The notes below the pieces were generated by a model. The model was given only the letters and a program-made list of their open reading frames with translations, was not told where the DNA came from and searched no databases. From positions 1-64,000 of the forward strand of contig NZ_CP031122.1 of the NCBI RefSeq assembly GCF_002843235.3: DNA of 64,000 bases, written 5' to 3'. Position numbers and translations under genes: made by a program. Below, in pieces: positions 1-8,339 of the stretch (positions within the stretch are counted from its first letter, which is position 1; each line of letters opens with the position of its first letter). The stretch comes from Providencia huaxiensis (lineage in GTDB: Bacteria; Pseudomonadota; Gammaproteobacteria; Enterobacterales; Enterobacteriaceae).

Positions 1-1101
1 ATGGACCACCAGCTAGAAAGTATCGACGGAACAATCATGAGCAAGAGAACCAAAGACAAAGACCTGGAGAAACTCGACGTAATCAAAGACTCACCGCAAA
101 TGAGCCTGTTTGAGATCATTGAATCTCCGGCCAAGAAAGACGACTACTCCAACACCATCGAGATCTACGATGCGCTGCCGAAGTACATTTGGGACCAAAA
201 GCGTGAGCATGAAGATTTATCCAACGCTGTAGTGACACGACAATGCACCATCAGAGGCCAGCATTTCACGGTGAAGGTGAAGCCAGCCATCATCGAGAAG
301 GATGACGGAAGAACCGTGCTGATCTACGCGGGACAGCGAGAGGAAATCCTTGAGGATGCTCTACGCAAGCTCGCAGTGAACGGGAAAGGCCATATCATCG
401 AGGGCAAGGCTGGAGTCATGTTCACTCTGTACGAACTCCAGAAAGAGCTCTCGAAGATGGGTCACGGGTACAACCTGAACGAAATCAAGGAAGCAATCCA
501 GGTTTGTCGTGGCGCAACACTCGAATGTATCAGTGATGACGGTGAAGCCTTCATCAGCTCCAGCTTCTTCCCGATGGTGGGACTGACCACCAGAGGTGAG
601 TTTCGCAAGAAAGGCGGGAACGCCAGGTGCTATGTGCAGTTCAACCCGCTGGTAAACGAATCGATCATGAATCTGTCGTTTCGTCAGTACAACTACAAAA
701 TCGGAATGCAAATCCGCTCCCCTCTTGCACGGTACATCTACAAGCGAATGAGCCACTACTGGACTCAAGCATCACCAGATTCGCCGTACACGCCATCGCT
801 TATCAGCTTCCTGACCCAGAGCCCTCGTGAATTGAGCCCACGGATGCCGGAGAACGTCAGAGCCATGAAGCTCGCTCTGGAGGCCCTCATCAAACAAGAG
901 GTCATAAGCGACTACGACGCGAACCAGATCAAGGATGGCCGCAGAGTCATCGACGTGCGGTACGTCATAAGGCCTCATGAGAACTTCGTGAAGCAGGTGA
1001 TGGCGTCCAACAAGCGTAAGCAGCAGACAGAGCTACGGGCCATCAAGCACGGCATGATCGACCACGACATCATTGATGAACCCCAACGTAAGGGGAGATA
1101 G
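1..1101 (+). CDS. repA: RepA, iteron-type plasmid replication initiator (IncC/IncA-like)
   Basis: Initiates plasmid replication by binding the iterons that follow the gene. The 366-residue product has the size and basic, mixed alpha/beta character of iteron initiators with winged-helix domains. It is followed by a hairpin terminator and then a dense iteron array, the arrangement known for the RA1 replicon. I recognise it as the IncA/C-type RepA from memory of that family. The first base of the window is the A of an ATG, so an upstream start cannot be excluded; a second possible start, M13 (MSKRTK), lies at base 37. Regulation is probably by RepA binding to iterons. Confidence 0.85.
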   Translation: MDHQLESIDGTIMSKRTKDKDLEKLDVIKDSPQMSLFEIIESPAKKDDYSNTIEIYDALPKYIWDQKREHEDLSNAVVTRQCTIRGQHFTVKVKPAIIEKDDGRTVLIYAGQREEILEDALRKLAVNGKGHIIEGKAGVMFTLYELQKELSKMGHGYNLNEIKEAIQVCRGATLECISDDGEAFISSSFFPMVGLTTRGEFRKKGGNARCYVQFNPLVNESIMNLSFRQYNYKIGMQIRSPLARYIYKRMSHYWTQASPDSPYTPSLISFLTQSPRELSPRMPENVRAMKLALEALIKQEVISDYDANQIKDGRRVIDVRYVIRPHENFVKQVMASNKRKQQTELRAIKHGMIDHDIIDEPQRKGR

Positions 1102-1139
1102 CCACCAGAATCTCCCACCCCCCAGGGAAAAGAAAGATA

Positions 1140-1160
1140 GGCGCGTCAGCGCCTTTTTTT
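1140..1160 (+). terminator. Rho-independent terminator of repA
   Basis: GGCGC-GTCA-GCGCC hairpin followed directly by seven T residues, 39 bases after the repA stop codon. Confidence 0.85.
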
Positions 1161-1223
1161 ATGCCAGAAGAAAGCGCACAAGGTACGCCCACCAGGCAGG
1201 ACCGGAAACGGAATGCCTCCGCA

Positions 1224-1981
1224 TATGGGGGAGCTGCACGGATAGAGCGAACGTGACCCCAGATGCAGCGTGGGCTGGGGCTCTATATATGGGATCGCTG
1301 CACGGTAGTCGCAAGCTGAGTCTCAGTATCGTGCAAGCGTAAGCCACGACGAAGGATAAGTGCCATGCTGCTCCAGTGGTTCCCGTAGAGTGGTTCCCGT
1401 AAGGTATTGATAGTTAAAGGGTGAGGATGTGGGGGACCTGCACGTTATGAGATTTGATATGTGGGTACGTTGCACGAAAGCAGGTCCTGAACCTCTCGAT
1501 ATATGGGAACTCTGCACGATTGACGAAGCAGAACAAAGATTGACAGATCAGGACAAACCTAAAAAAGCAGTCAAAATGACTCTAATAGTCCATAAAGTGA
1601 TCACGCGCACACAAAAAGAGGCCAAAAGTTATCCACATTTCCTGTGCATAAACGGGGTTTTGGTATATGGGAACGCTGCACGATCATATGTGGGTACGCT
1701 GCACGGTGCAAAAAACGACCAAAATTGACATGTGGGTACGTTGCACGTTCAGAAAATTGTATATGGGGCGACTGCACGTATGACCTTAGACATGTGGGAA
1801 TACTGCACGAACACCAGATCTGATATGTGGGAACGCTGCACGAAAGCTCTGTTTTGTAAGGATTTTGTGGAAAAAAGAGGGGTTCCGTGTGGATAACAGT
1901 GGATAAGATCCAAGGGTATGTGGGGACGTTGCACGGCAACCTATGGGAACGCTGCACGGCAACCTATGGGTTTGTTGCACG
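1224..1981 (+). repeat. Iteron array of the replication origin, at least 14 copies
   Basis: Copies of the pattern TATGtGGgtACGcTGCACG begin at about 1224, 1287, 1427, 1458, 1502, 1664, 1687, 1729, 1760, 1791, 1824, 1917, 1942 and 1964, all on the same strand. The TGCACG end is invariant; the GGGNAC centre varies. Several are spaced by about 31 bases (1729, 1760, 1791, 1824), roughly three helical turns. The RA1 (IncA) replicon is described with about 13 such iterons, which fits. These are the expected RepA binding sites for initiation and copy-number control. Confidence 0.9.
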
Positions 1982-2110
1982 GAATAAATATGAAAACACC
2001 AGTAATATCAATGTGTTGAGTGGTGATTTAGAACGCCTAACCTGTCTTTAACCGTTTTTAATCCTTTATACAAAGATCTAAAGATCTTTATATTTATCCT
2101 TTTGATCACT
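1224..2110. other. Vegetative replication origin (oriV) region
   Basis: Besides the iterons the region has two perfect DnaA boxes, TTATCCACA at 1629-1637 and its reverse complement TGTGGATAA at 1888-1896. An AT-rich stretch at about 2037-2110 carries two neighbouring AGATCT (Dam) sites and is the likely unwinding element. No protein-coding gene is evident in this roughly 1-kb interval. Confidence 0.8.
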
Positions 2111-2137
2111 GAACAAAAAATAATCAACACTGTTTTT

Positions 2138-2572
2138 TTAGAAAAAAGTCTCGTATGCAAGGCCGAACAGGACGAGTATCACCAACAAGATAAGCATCGA
2201 CAGCACAAAGTAACCAGACTCGTACATCACAGCTTTGATCACAGAAACGACGCTGATCGATCTTCCAGAGATCCTCCCGATGATCCACTGAAACGCAACG
2301 AACGAACCAAGCCCACAGATCAGAACCACCGCTACGGAGACAAGTGCATGTTCCCTCAGGACAGACTCACTCAGGAAACCATACTGCATCCCCATCAATA
2401 CAAGCCTGCCAATGCCAAAACCCAGGCCCAATGCAACAGCTCCACGAACCAGCACGACCTTCAACGACTGGAGCCATGTCAGCTCAAGATCCATCCCCTT
2501 ACGGGAAGACCGACGCACCAGCACCGTAGATATGCCCAACCCCAAAAACACCAAAAAAACAAAATCCAACAT
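2138..2572 (-). CDS. Small integral membrane protein, function unknown
   Basis: A 144-residue protein with four hydrophobic segments: about residues 3-18, 45-60, 76-95 and a long C-terminal one near 115-140. The ATG at 2572 is preceded by GAGGTG at good spacing. A longer TTG-initiated reading from 2593 overlaps the upstream gene and is less likely. It lies immediately downstream of the PAPS-reductase-like gene on the same strand and is probably translated from the same transcript. I do not recognise a family. Confidence 0.65.
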   Translation of the reverse strand: MLDFVFLVFLGLGISTVLVRRSSRKGMDLELTWLQSLKVVLVRGAVALGLGFGIGRLVLMGMQYGFLSESVLREHALVSVAVVLICGLGSFVAFQWIIGRISGRSISVVSVIKAVMYESGYFVLSMLILLVILVLFGLAYETFF

Positions 2573-2589
2573 TGCCACCTCTGCACAAA

Positions 2590-3705
2590 TCAATCAGAAC
2601 CACAGGCCTCTCGGCCAAATGCGCCACCAGGGAGAACCCACTTCTGCCCCTCCGGCACAAAAATCGGGAGCGTGTAATCTTCTCTGGATACCTGCTCCAA
2701 TGCCTCAACATCACTAATCTGTATCGGCGCAACAGCAGAACCTAAATCTATTACGTCGATTTTTTTTCTTGATACCGTCACACCAAAGGTTTGTTCATAC
2801 TGAGCAATTTTCCCAGCTCGTTCAGGCCAGTAGTGACGGATCGTGGACCAGATACGCTGTGAGTTGTAGATGCAGGTCATACACGACGACCGGCTCCAGC
2901 CAAGGCGATAAGGGACTGGGGCCAGGATGCGGTGACGCTCGATTACTTCCCATACCTCCTCCTCAGTCCAATGAAGAACGGGCCTCCAGGCATCAACTAA
3001 CCGTGCAGTCTTCCCATATCTTCTGTCACAGGCATGAGCCTCAAGCTGGTTGTACTTGGATCTGTTTGCACTTTCCTCCCGGCGCTCACCAGTGATGAAA
3101 AGGATCTTCTTCCCCTTGAAGCGCTCCTGGTTATTAAGAGCTCTGCGGCCAACATCGATCTTCAAGGCTGATGAGCACCACCTTGTTTGGAGTGATGGCG
3201 ATTGCTGAGGGAAACGAAGGCGCGTACCAGGCTTAGAGCGCTTATGGTCTCTAGGCAGCACCAGAAGCCCCTCAGGCGTCTCTACACGATGGGGGTGGCT
3301 ATAGGCATTGTCTTTGAGCATTTTGCCCTCAAAGCCGCCCTCAAGCCACGAGAAGTACATTGGGATACCCAGTTCTTCCCCGAGCTGACGACAGTAATCA
3401 CGCATGAAGGCCCAATCCATCAACGAACTGCCTTCCTGACCATCAACATCATGGTGCCAGAACTCCACCTTTGACTTATCAACACCCATGTCCACCAGCC
3501 GCAAGTACGCAGCAATCGAGTCTTTGCCTCCAGACAGGCAAACAATGATGTGATCGTACAAACTCAGGTCCACATCCGGAGCGGAGAAGTACGTTGTTCT
3601 ATCGTCACAACGCTGACTGGAAGATATGCCGGTAAGAACCGACTCCAGTGATGGCAACACCACCTGGTCATCGAACAAATCTCCTTGGTTTTCTCGTCTC
3701 AACAT
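2590..3705 (-). CDS. Phosphoadenosine phosphosulfate reductase-family (DndC/CysH-like) ATP pyrophosphatase
   Basis: A 371-residue protein with the family PP-loop SGGKDS at residues 58-63. A late Cys pair (CMTC) and an RxExSxxR-like segment near the middle are both typical of PAPS-reductase-like proteins that adenylate a substrate and move sulfur. It is not a housekeeping CysH, because no sulfite pathway genes are nearby. DndC-like roles in DNA or nucleotide sulfur chemistry are possible but no dndDE partners are seen. Transcription points towards the origin. A conserved interrupted palindrome (3743-3772) lies just upstream of the ATG and probably regulates it. Homologues are carried by IncC backbones. 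Confidence 0.75.
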   Translation of the reverse strand: MLRRENQGDLFDDQVVLPSLESVLTGISSSQRCDDRTTYFSAPDVDLSLYDHIIVCLSGGKDSIAAYLRLVDMGVDKSKVEFWHHDVDGQEGSSLMDWAFMRDYCRQLGEELGIPMYFSWLEGGFEGKMLKDNAYSHPHRVETPEGLLVLPRDHKRSKPGTRLRFPQQSPSLQTRWCSSALKIDVGRRALNNQERFKGKKILFITGERREESANRSKYNQLEAHACDRRYGKTARLVDAWRPVLHWTEEEVWEVIERHRILAPVPYRLGWSRSSCMTCIYNSQRIWSTIRHYWPERAGKIAQYEQTFGVTVSRKKIDVIDLGSAVAPIQISDVEALEQVSREDYTLPIFVPEGQKWVLPGGAFGREACGSD

Positions 3706-3742
3706 AAGTCGCTCTTTTTTCTTTACTGGGTTGTTTTTATGA

Positions 3743-3772
3743 TTTACAGTATTATAAAATGATACTGTGAAA
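3743..3772. promoter_or_regulatory. Interrupted palindrome, ACAGTAT...ATACTGT operator-like motif (copy 1)
   Basis: Arms TTTACAGTAT and ATACTGTGAA are separated by a short AT-rich centre. Related sequences lie upstream of five other small backbone genes (see 15025, 16743, 17840, 18193 and 19288). This copy sits 38-67 bases before the PAPS-reductase-like gene. Confidence 0.55.
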
Positions 3773-3937
3773 AGTAAAGTTTTCAGAACGACTAATCACT
3801 CAGGAGAACTTGATAAGCACCAGAAAGCAATCTAAAGGTGGTTTTTCGGTGAGGTTAGTTCAGGGGCAACCTGCCGCTGCTGATTGGAAATCATCAAGAA
3901 GTGGCTTTTTGGTGGGGTTACGGTTTGAAGGGGTGAG

Positions 3938-3956
3938 TATGTGGGAACGTTGCACG
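3938..3956 (+). promoter_or_regulatory. Solitary iteron copy upstream of the gene at 3974
   Basis: TATGTGGGAACGTTGCACG matches the oriV iterons in sequence and orientation but lies 2 kb away, 17 bases before an ATG. RepA binding here could repress the downstream gene or handcuff with the origin. Confidence 0.7.
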
Positions 3957-3973
3957 GTTAAAGGGGGCCGCAC

Positions 3974-4582
3974 ATGAAAACGATAAAGCGGTTCATCGTA
4001 TGGGTGAATTACGGTCTTGAGGGTTGGAGCATTTTCGGATCGAGCGATGACTGGGATGAAGCGGTATCCATCCGTTCGGAAGCGATAGACGAATGCAATA
4101 TTGACGAGGAAGACATCATCTTGGCAGAAAACAAAAACGAGCTGGTGGTAAAACCTGCGGCCAAGCAAATGACGGAGTGGCACCGGGAACTGGAAGCCGT
4201 CCTTATGACCTTGGATGACTGCCAGATGGAATGTGACGGTATGACATGGGCAGTAAGCCACCTACTCAATGAAGCGGGTGTACCTCATGACTGCATGTAT
4301 GGCTTTGTGCGAAACGAACAGACCAAGGACATCGTGACACCGCATTTCTGGGTTGTCCTGGATGATGGGTGGCTGGTGGATCTGAGGCTACGCATGTGGC
4401 TGGGCGATCACGACAACATTCCTCACGGGGTATTCCATCCCGATAACGAGCCAGGACTTTTCTACAAGGGAGACCCGGTTCAAAACCATAAAGGGATGAG
4501 ACTGGGCAAAGCCGTCCTGGACATCATGACCGACGGAAAACTTTCACATGTGAAAGTTCCTGAACGACAAGACGGAGAGTAA
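3974..4582 (+). CDS. Hypothetical protein with possible transglutaminase-like C-terminal half
   Basis: A 202-residue cytoplasmic protein. The acidic N-terminal 60 residues are followed by a region with CDGMTWAVSHLL (around residue 94) and then HFWVVLDDGWLVDLR. The order Cys, His, Asp in this spacing recalls transglutaminase-like or NlpC-like folds. This is a weak visual match, not a firm assignment. A stray iteron precedes the start, and an 18-bp palindrome overlaps its last codons, just before the next gene. The ATG at 3974 is chosen as the first in frame after the iteron. Confidence 0.6.
   Translation: MKTIKRFIVWVNYGLEGWSIFGSSDDWDEAVSIRSEAIDECNIDEEDIILAENKNELVVKPAAKQMTEWHRELEAVLMTLDDCQMECDGMTWAVSHLLNEAGVPHDCMYGFVRNEQTKDIVTPHFWVVLDDGWLVDLRLRMWLGDHDNIPHGVFHPDNEPGLFYKGDPVQNHKGMRLGKAVLDIMTDGKLSHVKVPERQDGE
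4540..4557. promoter_or_regulatory. 18-bp palindrome ACTTTCACATGTGAAAGT (copy 1)
   Basis: Perfect palindrome overlapping the last codons of the gene at 3974 and lying 30 bases before the gene at 4587. The same sequence recurs across the backbone. Confidence 0.8.
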
Positions 4583-4586
4583 TAGC

Positions 4587-5108
4587 GTGGAATTTGATTA
4601 CGACAAGTCAGTATCAAACGCACATCTTGAGGCCGCAGGCTGGGGTATGGATGCCTTTAACCACTCCAACCCATTTGAGAGTCATGTCATCTATGTGCGT
4701 GACTACCGCAACGATCACATCCGCCTGTTCACCATCAAGCAGGCTGACTTCGACACGATAAAGCTGCCGCTTCACCTTACCTCCGACATGCTGGCTTCGG
4801 TGATCGCTGAGTTCGTATCGAAGGCAGCAAAAGGGAAGTTGAATACGAAGGAGTCCGACACGCTGGCTCCTGCCTTGGTTGGCTATGCCAAATCAACAGA
4901 AACCTACCGGAGCTGGCGGAGAGTTTCTGGAGCAACAGAGCGATTGCATATGGTCATCAATATCTATGCGGGTTCTGAATTGCTGAGACCTTTCATCGCT
5001 CGGGCTCCTGAGACCGTCCTGACGACCCAAGAGCTACTGGTCTTCTCATCACAGGTTAAGAGCATGGATGTATCCAATCATCCAGAGTGGTTTAGGGGCC
5101 GGAGGTAG
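4587..5108 (+). CDS. Hypothetical protein
   Basis: A 173-residue soluble protein, mixed charge, no signal peptide or membrane segment, and no motif I recognise. It starts 4 bases after the preceding stop and is followed after 2 bases by the Cas4-like gene, so the three genes from 3974 to 5632 probably form one transcription unit. GTG at 4587 is the likely start, given its close packing. Confidence 0.6.
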   Translation: MEFDYDKSVSNAHLEAAGWGMDAFNHSNPFESHVIYVRDYRNDHIRLFTIKQADFDTIKLPLHLTSDMLASVIAEFVSKAAKGKLNTKESDTLAPALVGYAKSTETYRSWRRVSGATERLHMVINIYAGSELLRPFIARAPETVLTTQELLVFSSQVKSMDVSNHPEWFRGRR

Positions 5109-5110
5109 TC

Positions 5111-5632
5111 ATGAAGCCAGTTCTCTGGATATTCGTCCTGATCATCGCCCCTTTCGTCATTGCGAAAGTGGACCAATGGCGCAAACGCGGCATTGGAGAC
5201 ACCTGGGCGTGGTGGAAATCAGAGAACATGCCTTATGAGCTGCGCTCGGCCACTCTGTTTTTGTCCGAACAGGACATATCAACCACACAGCCGGTGCCCA
5301 TGCACGGCAGGGTTGATCAGGTGTACCAAACCAAGAATGGGGTTCTCATTCCCTTGGACACCAAGCTGCGCCAGGTAAACCACATCTATGAGTCGGACAT
5401 TATCCAGCTCTCGGTTTACCGGGTAATTCTGTCACACAAGTACAAGGCACCCGTTGCCAAGTACGGCTATGTCCGAACCGTTGTTGAGACAGCGGACGGG
5501 GATAGAGTCCGTTACATCAAGACAAACCTTCTCAGCGAAAAAGAAGTGGTCAAGCTGTGGCACCGCTATCAATCCATCCGTTCTGGTCAGGTAAAAACCT
5601 CCTGTTCCTGTGGCGGAAAGTTTCACATGTGA
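5111..5632 (+). CDS. Membrane-anchored Cas4-like PD-(D/E)XK nuclease
   Basis: A 173-residue protein with an N-terminal hydrophobic anchor (residues 4-17). A nuclease-like core follows: GRVDQVYQT then LIPLDTKLR, which fits the D...(D/E)xK arrangement (D-x-K variant) of Cas4/RecB-type nucleases. It ends with a Cys-rich CSCGG tail that could help bind an iron-sulfur cluster together with other cysteines. No cas genes or CRISPR repeats are nearby, so this is a solo Cas4-like protein, perhaps acting on plasmid DNA during transfer or repair. The fold call is by eye. Confidence 0.6.
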   Translation: MKPVLWIFVLIIAPFVIAKVDQWRKRGIGDTWAWWKSENMPYELRSATLFLSEQDISTTQPVPMHGRVDQVYQTKNGVLIPLDTKLRQVNHIYESDIIQLSVYRVILSHKYKAPVAKYGYVRTVVETADGDRVRYIKTNLLSEKEVVKLWHRYQSIRSGQVKTSCSCGGKFHM

Positions 5633-5636
5633 AAGT
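5619..5636. promoter_or_regulatory. Palindrome aGTTTCACATGTGAAAgt (copy 2)
   Basis: TTTCACATGTGAAA core spanning the stop codon of the Cas4-like gene, about 95 bases upstream of the operon that begins at 5729. Confidence 0.75.
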
Positions 5637-5654
5637 TCTGGATTGAATCAGGGT

Positions 5655-5669
5655 TGCCCGAATTGGGCA
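5655..5669. promoter_or_regulatory. GCCC-N5-GGGC palindrome upstream of the envelope operon
   Basis: TGCCCGAATTGGGCA lies 60 bases before the GTG start at 5729. A close relative, TTGCCCAAAATGGGCG, lies at 18236-18251 before another gene. IncC transfer genes are switched on by the activator AcaCD, whose sites I recall as GC-rich arms around an AT core. That these are such sites is inference. Confidence 0.4.
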
Positions 5670-5728
5670 GCTAGGCGGGGTTGCATTTTTGAAAAGTCCT
5701 GTACGCTGGTTGGTATAGGAGGTGAATA

Positions 5729-6202
5729 GTGGCCCAGCTTAAACATAACCGCTTCGTCATGTTGGGGTCCTTGGTAGCGACGGTCGTAGCTGCCGCCAAT
5801 GGCTTGAGTTTTCTCACCCTTATGGCTGGTGGAATGACCCTTCTCCAGTTCATGGCTTGGAAGCAACAAGATGCTGTCCGGAGCCGGTTTAAAGCTGCGA
5901 AGGATGCGTTTGAAGCGTTGAACGTCATTGCGTTCGACAAGCACTGGGTAGGTTCAACCGCGACGGTCGCCAAAGTGTCGAACATGATCACTCCGCCCGA
6001 ACGACTGGATAAGCCCTGGGCGGTGCAAGTTCTGGCCGTGACCAAAGGTGGGACGTGGTTCGCGGTGGATCTGCAAGTGACCGGCACTGACAAGGTTCAG
6101 ATGCTTAGCCTCCACCAGCTTAGTGAAAAGGCGGCAAAGACCATGCTGGCCTTCGACCTCGAAGTGTATGAGAAATTTTTCGGAAAACCTGATGTTGCAT
6201 GA
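5729..6202 (+). CDS. Small membrane-associated protein, function unknown
   Basis: A 157-residue protein starting at GTG with an excellent AGGAGGTG ribosome site upstream. Two hydrophobic segments at residues 11-45 would form a membrane hairpin, followed by a soluble domain of about 110 residues. It is the first gene of a long same-strand run (5729-12871) of membrane and exported proteins with overlapping or closely spaced ends. No family recognised. Confidence 0.65.
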   Translation: MAQLKHNRFVMLGSLVATVVAAANGLSFLTLMAGGMTLLQFMAWKQQDAVRSRFKAAKDAFEALNVIAFDKHWVGSTATVAKVSNMITPPERLDKPWAVQVLAVTKGGTWFAVDLQVTGTDKVQMLSLHQLSEKAAKTMLAFDLEVYEKFFGKPDVA

Positions 6203-6212
6203 GGACAATGTG

Positions 6213-6506
6213 ATGGAAAAAGTCAAAAGCGTAGATGCCGTGGAGTTCACGGCAGCAGATAAGAAGGCGATGACCCATGCGGCATACGCCCAGTGTTTCT
6301 TCATTCTGGCCCAAGTGATGGCATTCCCTTCCCTGGGGGTGGCTGGCGCTATGGTTGCTGCTCTGTGCGGCATGATGCCGTGGTTGACCAAGTTCGCCAA
6401 AGAGGCTCCATCGAAAGCCTTTGGCATGGTGATGGCTTCACTCTGCCTTGCTCCTGTGTACGGGAAACTCTGTGAGCTGGTGGTCCACGCGATTCAGGGA
6501 GCTTGA
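6213..6506 (+). CDS. Small membrane protein
   Basis: A 97-residue protein with two or three predicted membrane helices between residues 20 and 85. The ATG at 6213 (MEKVKSV) follows the previous stop by 10 bases. It is second in the envelope operon. Family unknown. Confidence 0.6.
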   Translation: MEKVKSVDAVEFTAADKKAMTHAAYAQCFFILAQVMAFPSLGVAGAMVAALCGMMPWLTKFAKEAPSKAFGMVMASLCLAPVYGKLCELVVHAIQGA

Positions 6507-6510
6507 GCTT

Positions 6511-7365
6511 ATGGGGGTAGTACGAGTTCCCTACCTCTTGGCTGAGCTGAAAGAACGCGGATGTGCTGATGAATCTGCTCTGGCGCAGGTTATGCAGCCT
6601 GGATGCCGAATTGGAGAGGAAGACCTGCGGAAGTTGGCCGCAAATTTAGGGCTTGAAGTGTCCGAGCTGGCACCAGCGCCAGAGAACGCGGCCAACACCC
6701 GGTTCAAAGCAAAGCTGAGAGGAGGTTTGGCCTCCTTTCTTTTTGAGTACGACGGCTGTTTCCGACATGCAGAAGGCTCCAGCCATGCAGAAATGTTGGG
6801 TATCGAGCAAGAAGACGACATAGGTCTTCCGAGTCGAGCTGCTGACGCCATGCTCCTGGAGAAGACGCTTTACCAGGTAATCGCTCGGGCTAAGTACATG
6901 CTCGGCAAAATCGACAGCAAGTTTGTCAGGTCAGAACAAGCAATCGAGTTCCGTGAGCAACTTGCTCCTGGGATCTTCAAACCAGGTTACAGAGGTTTCC
7001 GATTCAAGGAGGCTGCCGCTGGTGATTTGCCTACTGTCATGATTGACGGTCGGAAGTTCAACTGCGTTGCCAGCATAGCCAGAGCACATGGACTTGATCC
7101 GGTAACGGTGCGTAGGCGCATTGCGGACACCGGGAAGGCCGCAGACAAACTCTCCAATGATGAGTGGAAGCTCATCCTCGCCAAGAAAAAAGGTAAAGGG
7201 AAACCCTTCACCTATCTGGACAGGACCTACAGCAACATTGCTCAGTTCTGTCGTGAGCATCAGCTCAACACCAACCTTGTTTACCAGAAAGTCAAAGACC
7301 GGGCTGATAGCGCTGATGAAGAGTTCTGGGGACTGATAATCGAAACATGCAAAAGGAAAAACTAA
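6511..7365 (+). CDS. Putative DNA-binding protein with HTH-like and NUMOD1-like segments
   Basis: A 284-residue protein. Residues 10-50 resemble an HTH domain (ADESALAQVM...LRKLAANLGLEV). The C-terminal part has two similar units, GRKFNCVASIARAHGLDPVTV and DRTYSNIAQFCREHQLNTNLV, each a short strand-turn then a helix-turn-helix, like the NUMOD1/HTH repeats of homing-endonuclease-associated proteins. No nuclease motif is visible. The stop overlaps the next start (TAATG), so it is translationally coupled to the S49 peptidase gene. A regulator within this operon is one reading. Confidence 0.55.
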   Translation: MGVVRVPYLLAELKERGCADESALAQVMQPGCRIGEEDLRKLAANLGLEVSELAPAPENAANTRFKAKLRGGLASFLFEYDGCFRHAEGSSHAEMLGIEQEDDIGLPSRAADAMLLEKTLYQVIARAKYMLGKIDSKFVRSEQAIEFREQLAPGIFKPGYRGFRFKEAAAGDLPTVMIDGRKFNCVASIARAHGLDPVTVRRRIADTGKAADKLSNDEWKLILAKKKGKGKPFTYLDRTYSNIAQFCREHQLNTNLVYQKVKDRADSADEEFWGLIIETCKRKN

Positions 7366-8324
7366 TGGCAGAAAACAAAGAGATCCCCTGGGAGAAAGAA
7401 CTCATTGAGAAGTACATGTTCACCCTGCATAAAGAGCAGGTGAAAGACCGGCGCTGGCGGACCATGTTGCGTGTGCTTCGCGCATCTGGTTTCGTGCTTC
7501 TCATGATCGGCTTCATCATTTTGGCATCTAATCCGGGTGGGATGCCGTGGCAAAGCGCCAAGGCAGGAGCCCCTCACACCGCGTATATCAACATCCGTGG
7601 TGAAATTGCTGCTGGCACTCTGGCCGATGCTGATCACCTTATCCCGTCCATCCAAGCTGCATTCGACAACCCGAACTCACAAGCTATCGTGCTTCGCATA
7701 AACAGCCCTGGCGGTAGCCCGGTTCAAGCAGGACGGATTTATGACGAAGTGAAGGCGCAGCGAGCCCTTCATCCGGAGAAAAAGGTCTACGCCATCATTG
7801 ATGACATCGGTGCCTCTGGCGGTTACTACATCGCCTCTGCTGCGGATGAAATCTATGCTGACCGCGCCAGCCTTGTCGGTTCTATCGGCGTCATCAGCTC
7901 GGGGTTTGGATTCACCGGCTTGATGGACAAGCTCGGCATCGAGCGCCGGGCTATCACTTCCGGAGAGCACAAAGCGCTTCTCGACCCATTCTCCCCTCTT
8001 ACCTCTGACATGAAGAAATTCTGGGAGGGCGTTCTATCGAAAACCCACCAGCAGTTCATCGAACGAGTGAAGGCTGGGCGGGGTGATCGACTGAAAGACG
8101 ACCCAGAGGTGTTTTCTGGATTGCTCTGGAACGGGGAGCAGGCCAAAGACATTGGGCTGATTGATGGCCTGGGTAGTTTGAACTCCGTGGCGCGAGACGT
8201 CATCCACCAGAGCAACTTGGTGGACTACACACCAACCGAAGACATCATCCGGCGACTGACCCAACGAGCGAAGCTCGAAGCCAGTTCCTTCGTGCAAGAA
8301 CTCAGCGCTGTGAAAGTTTACTGA
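7365..8324 (+). CDS. sppA: S49-family signal peptide peptidase (SppA-like)
   Basis: A 319-residue membrane-anchored serine protease. A single hydrophobic anchor near residues 42-55 precedes a ClpP-like fold. The nucleophile is Ser in GASGGYY (about residue 152) and the general-base Lys is in GEHKALLDP (about residue 203), the Ser-Lys dyad of SppA. NSPGGSP, an oxyanion-loop motif, is also present. It is half the size of enterobacterial SppA, like archaeal/phage-type single-domain forms. The start overlaps the upstream stop. Next to a DsbA-like protein and a lipoprotein, it probably processes or clears envelope proteins during plasmid transfer. Confidence 0.85.
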   Translation: MAENKEIPWEKELIEKYMFTLHKEQVKDRRWRTMLRVLRASGFVLLMIGFIILASNPGGMPWQSAKAGAPHTAYINIRGEIAAGTLADADHLIPSIQAAFDNPNSQAIVLRINSPGGSPVQAGRIYDEVKAQRALHPEKKVYAIIDDIGASGGYYIASAADEIYADRASLVGSIGVISSGFGFTGLMDKLGIERRAITSGEHKALLDPFSPLTSDMKKFWEGVLSKTHQQFIERVKAGRGDRLKDDPEVFSGLLWNGEQAKDIGLIDGLGSLNSVARDVIHQSNLVDYTPTEDIIRRLTQRAKLEASSFVQELSAVKVY

Positions 8325-8339
8325 TAGGAGCAGTTTGAT

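Noticed and set aside
1224..1981. CRISPR array
   Set aside because: Repeats are about 19 bp with irregular spacing and lie beside repA and DnaA boxes; no cas genes exist. They are iterons.
4540..4557. CRP binding sites for the repeated palindrome
   Set aside because: CRP sites have TGTGA-N6-TCACA; here the arms are reversed (TCACA next to TGTGA with no spacer).
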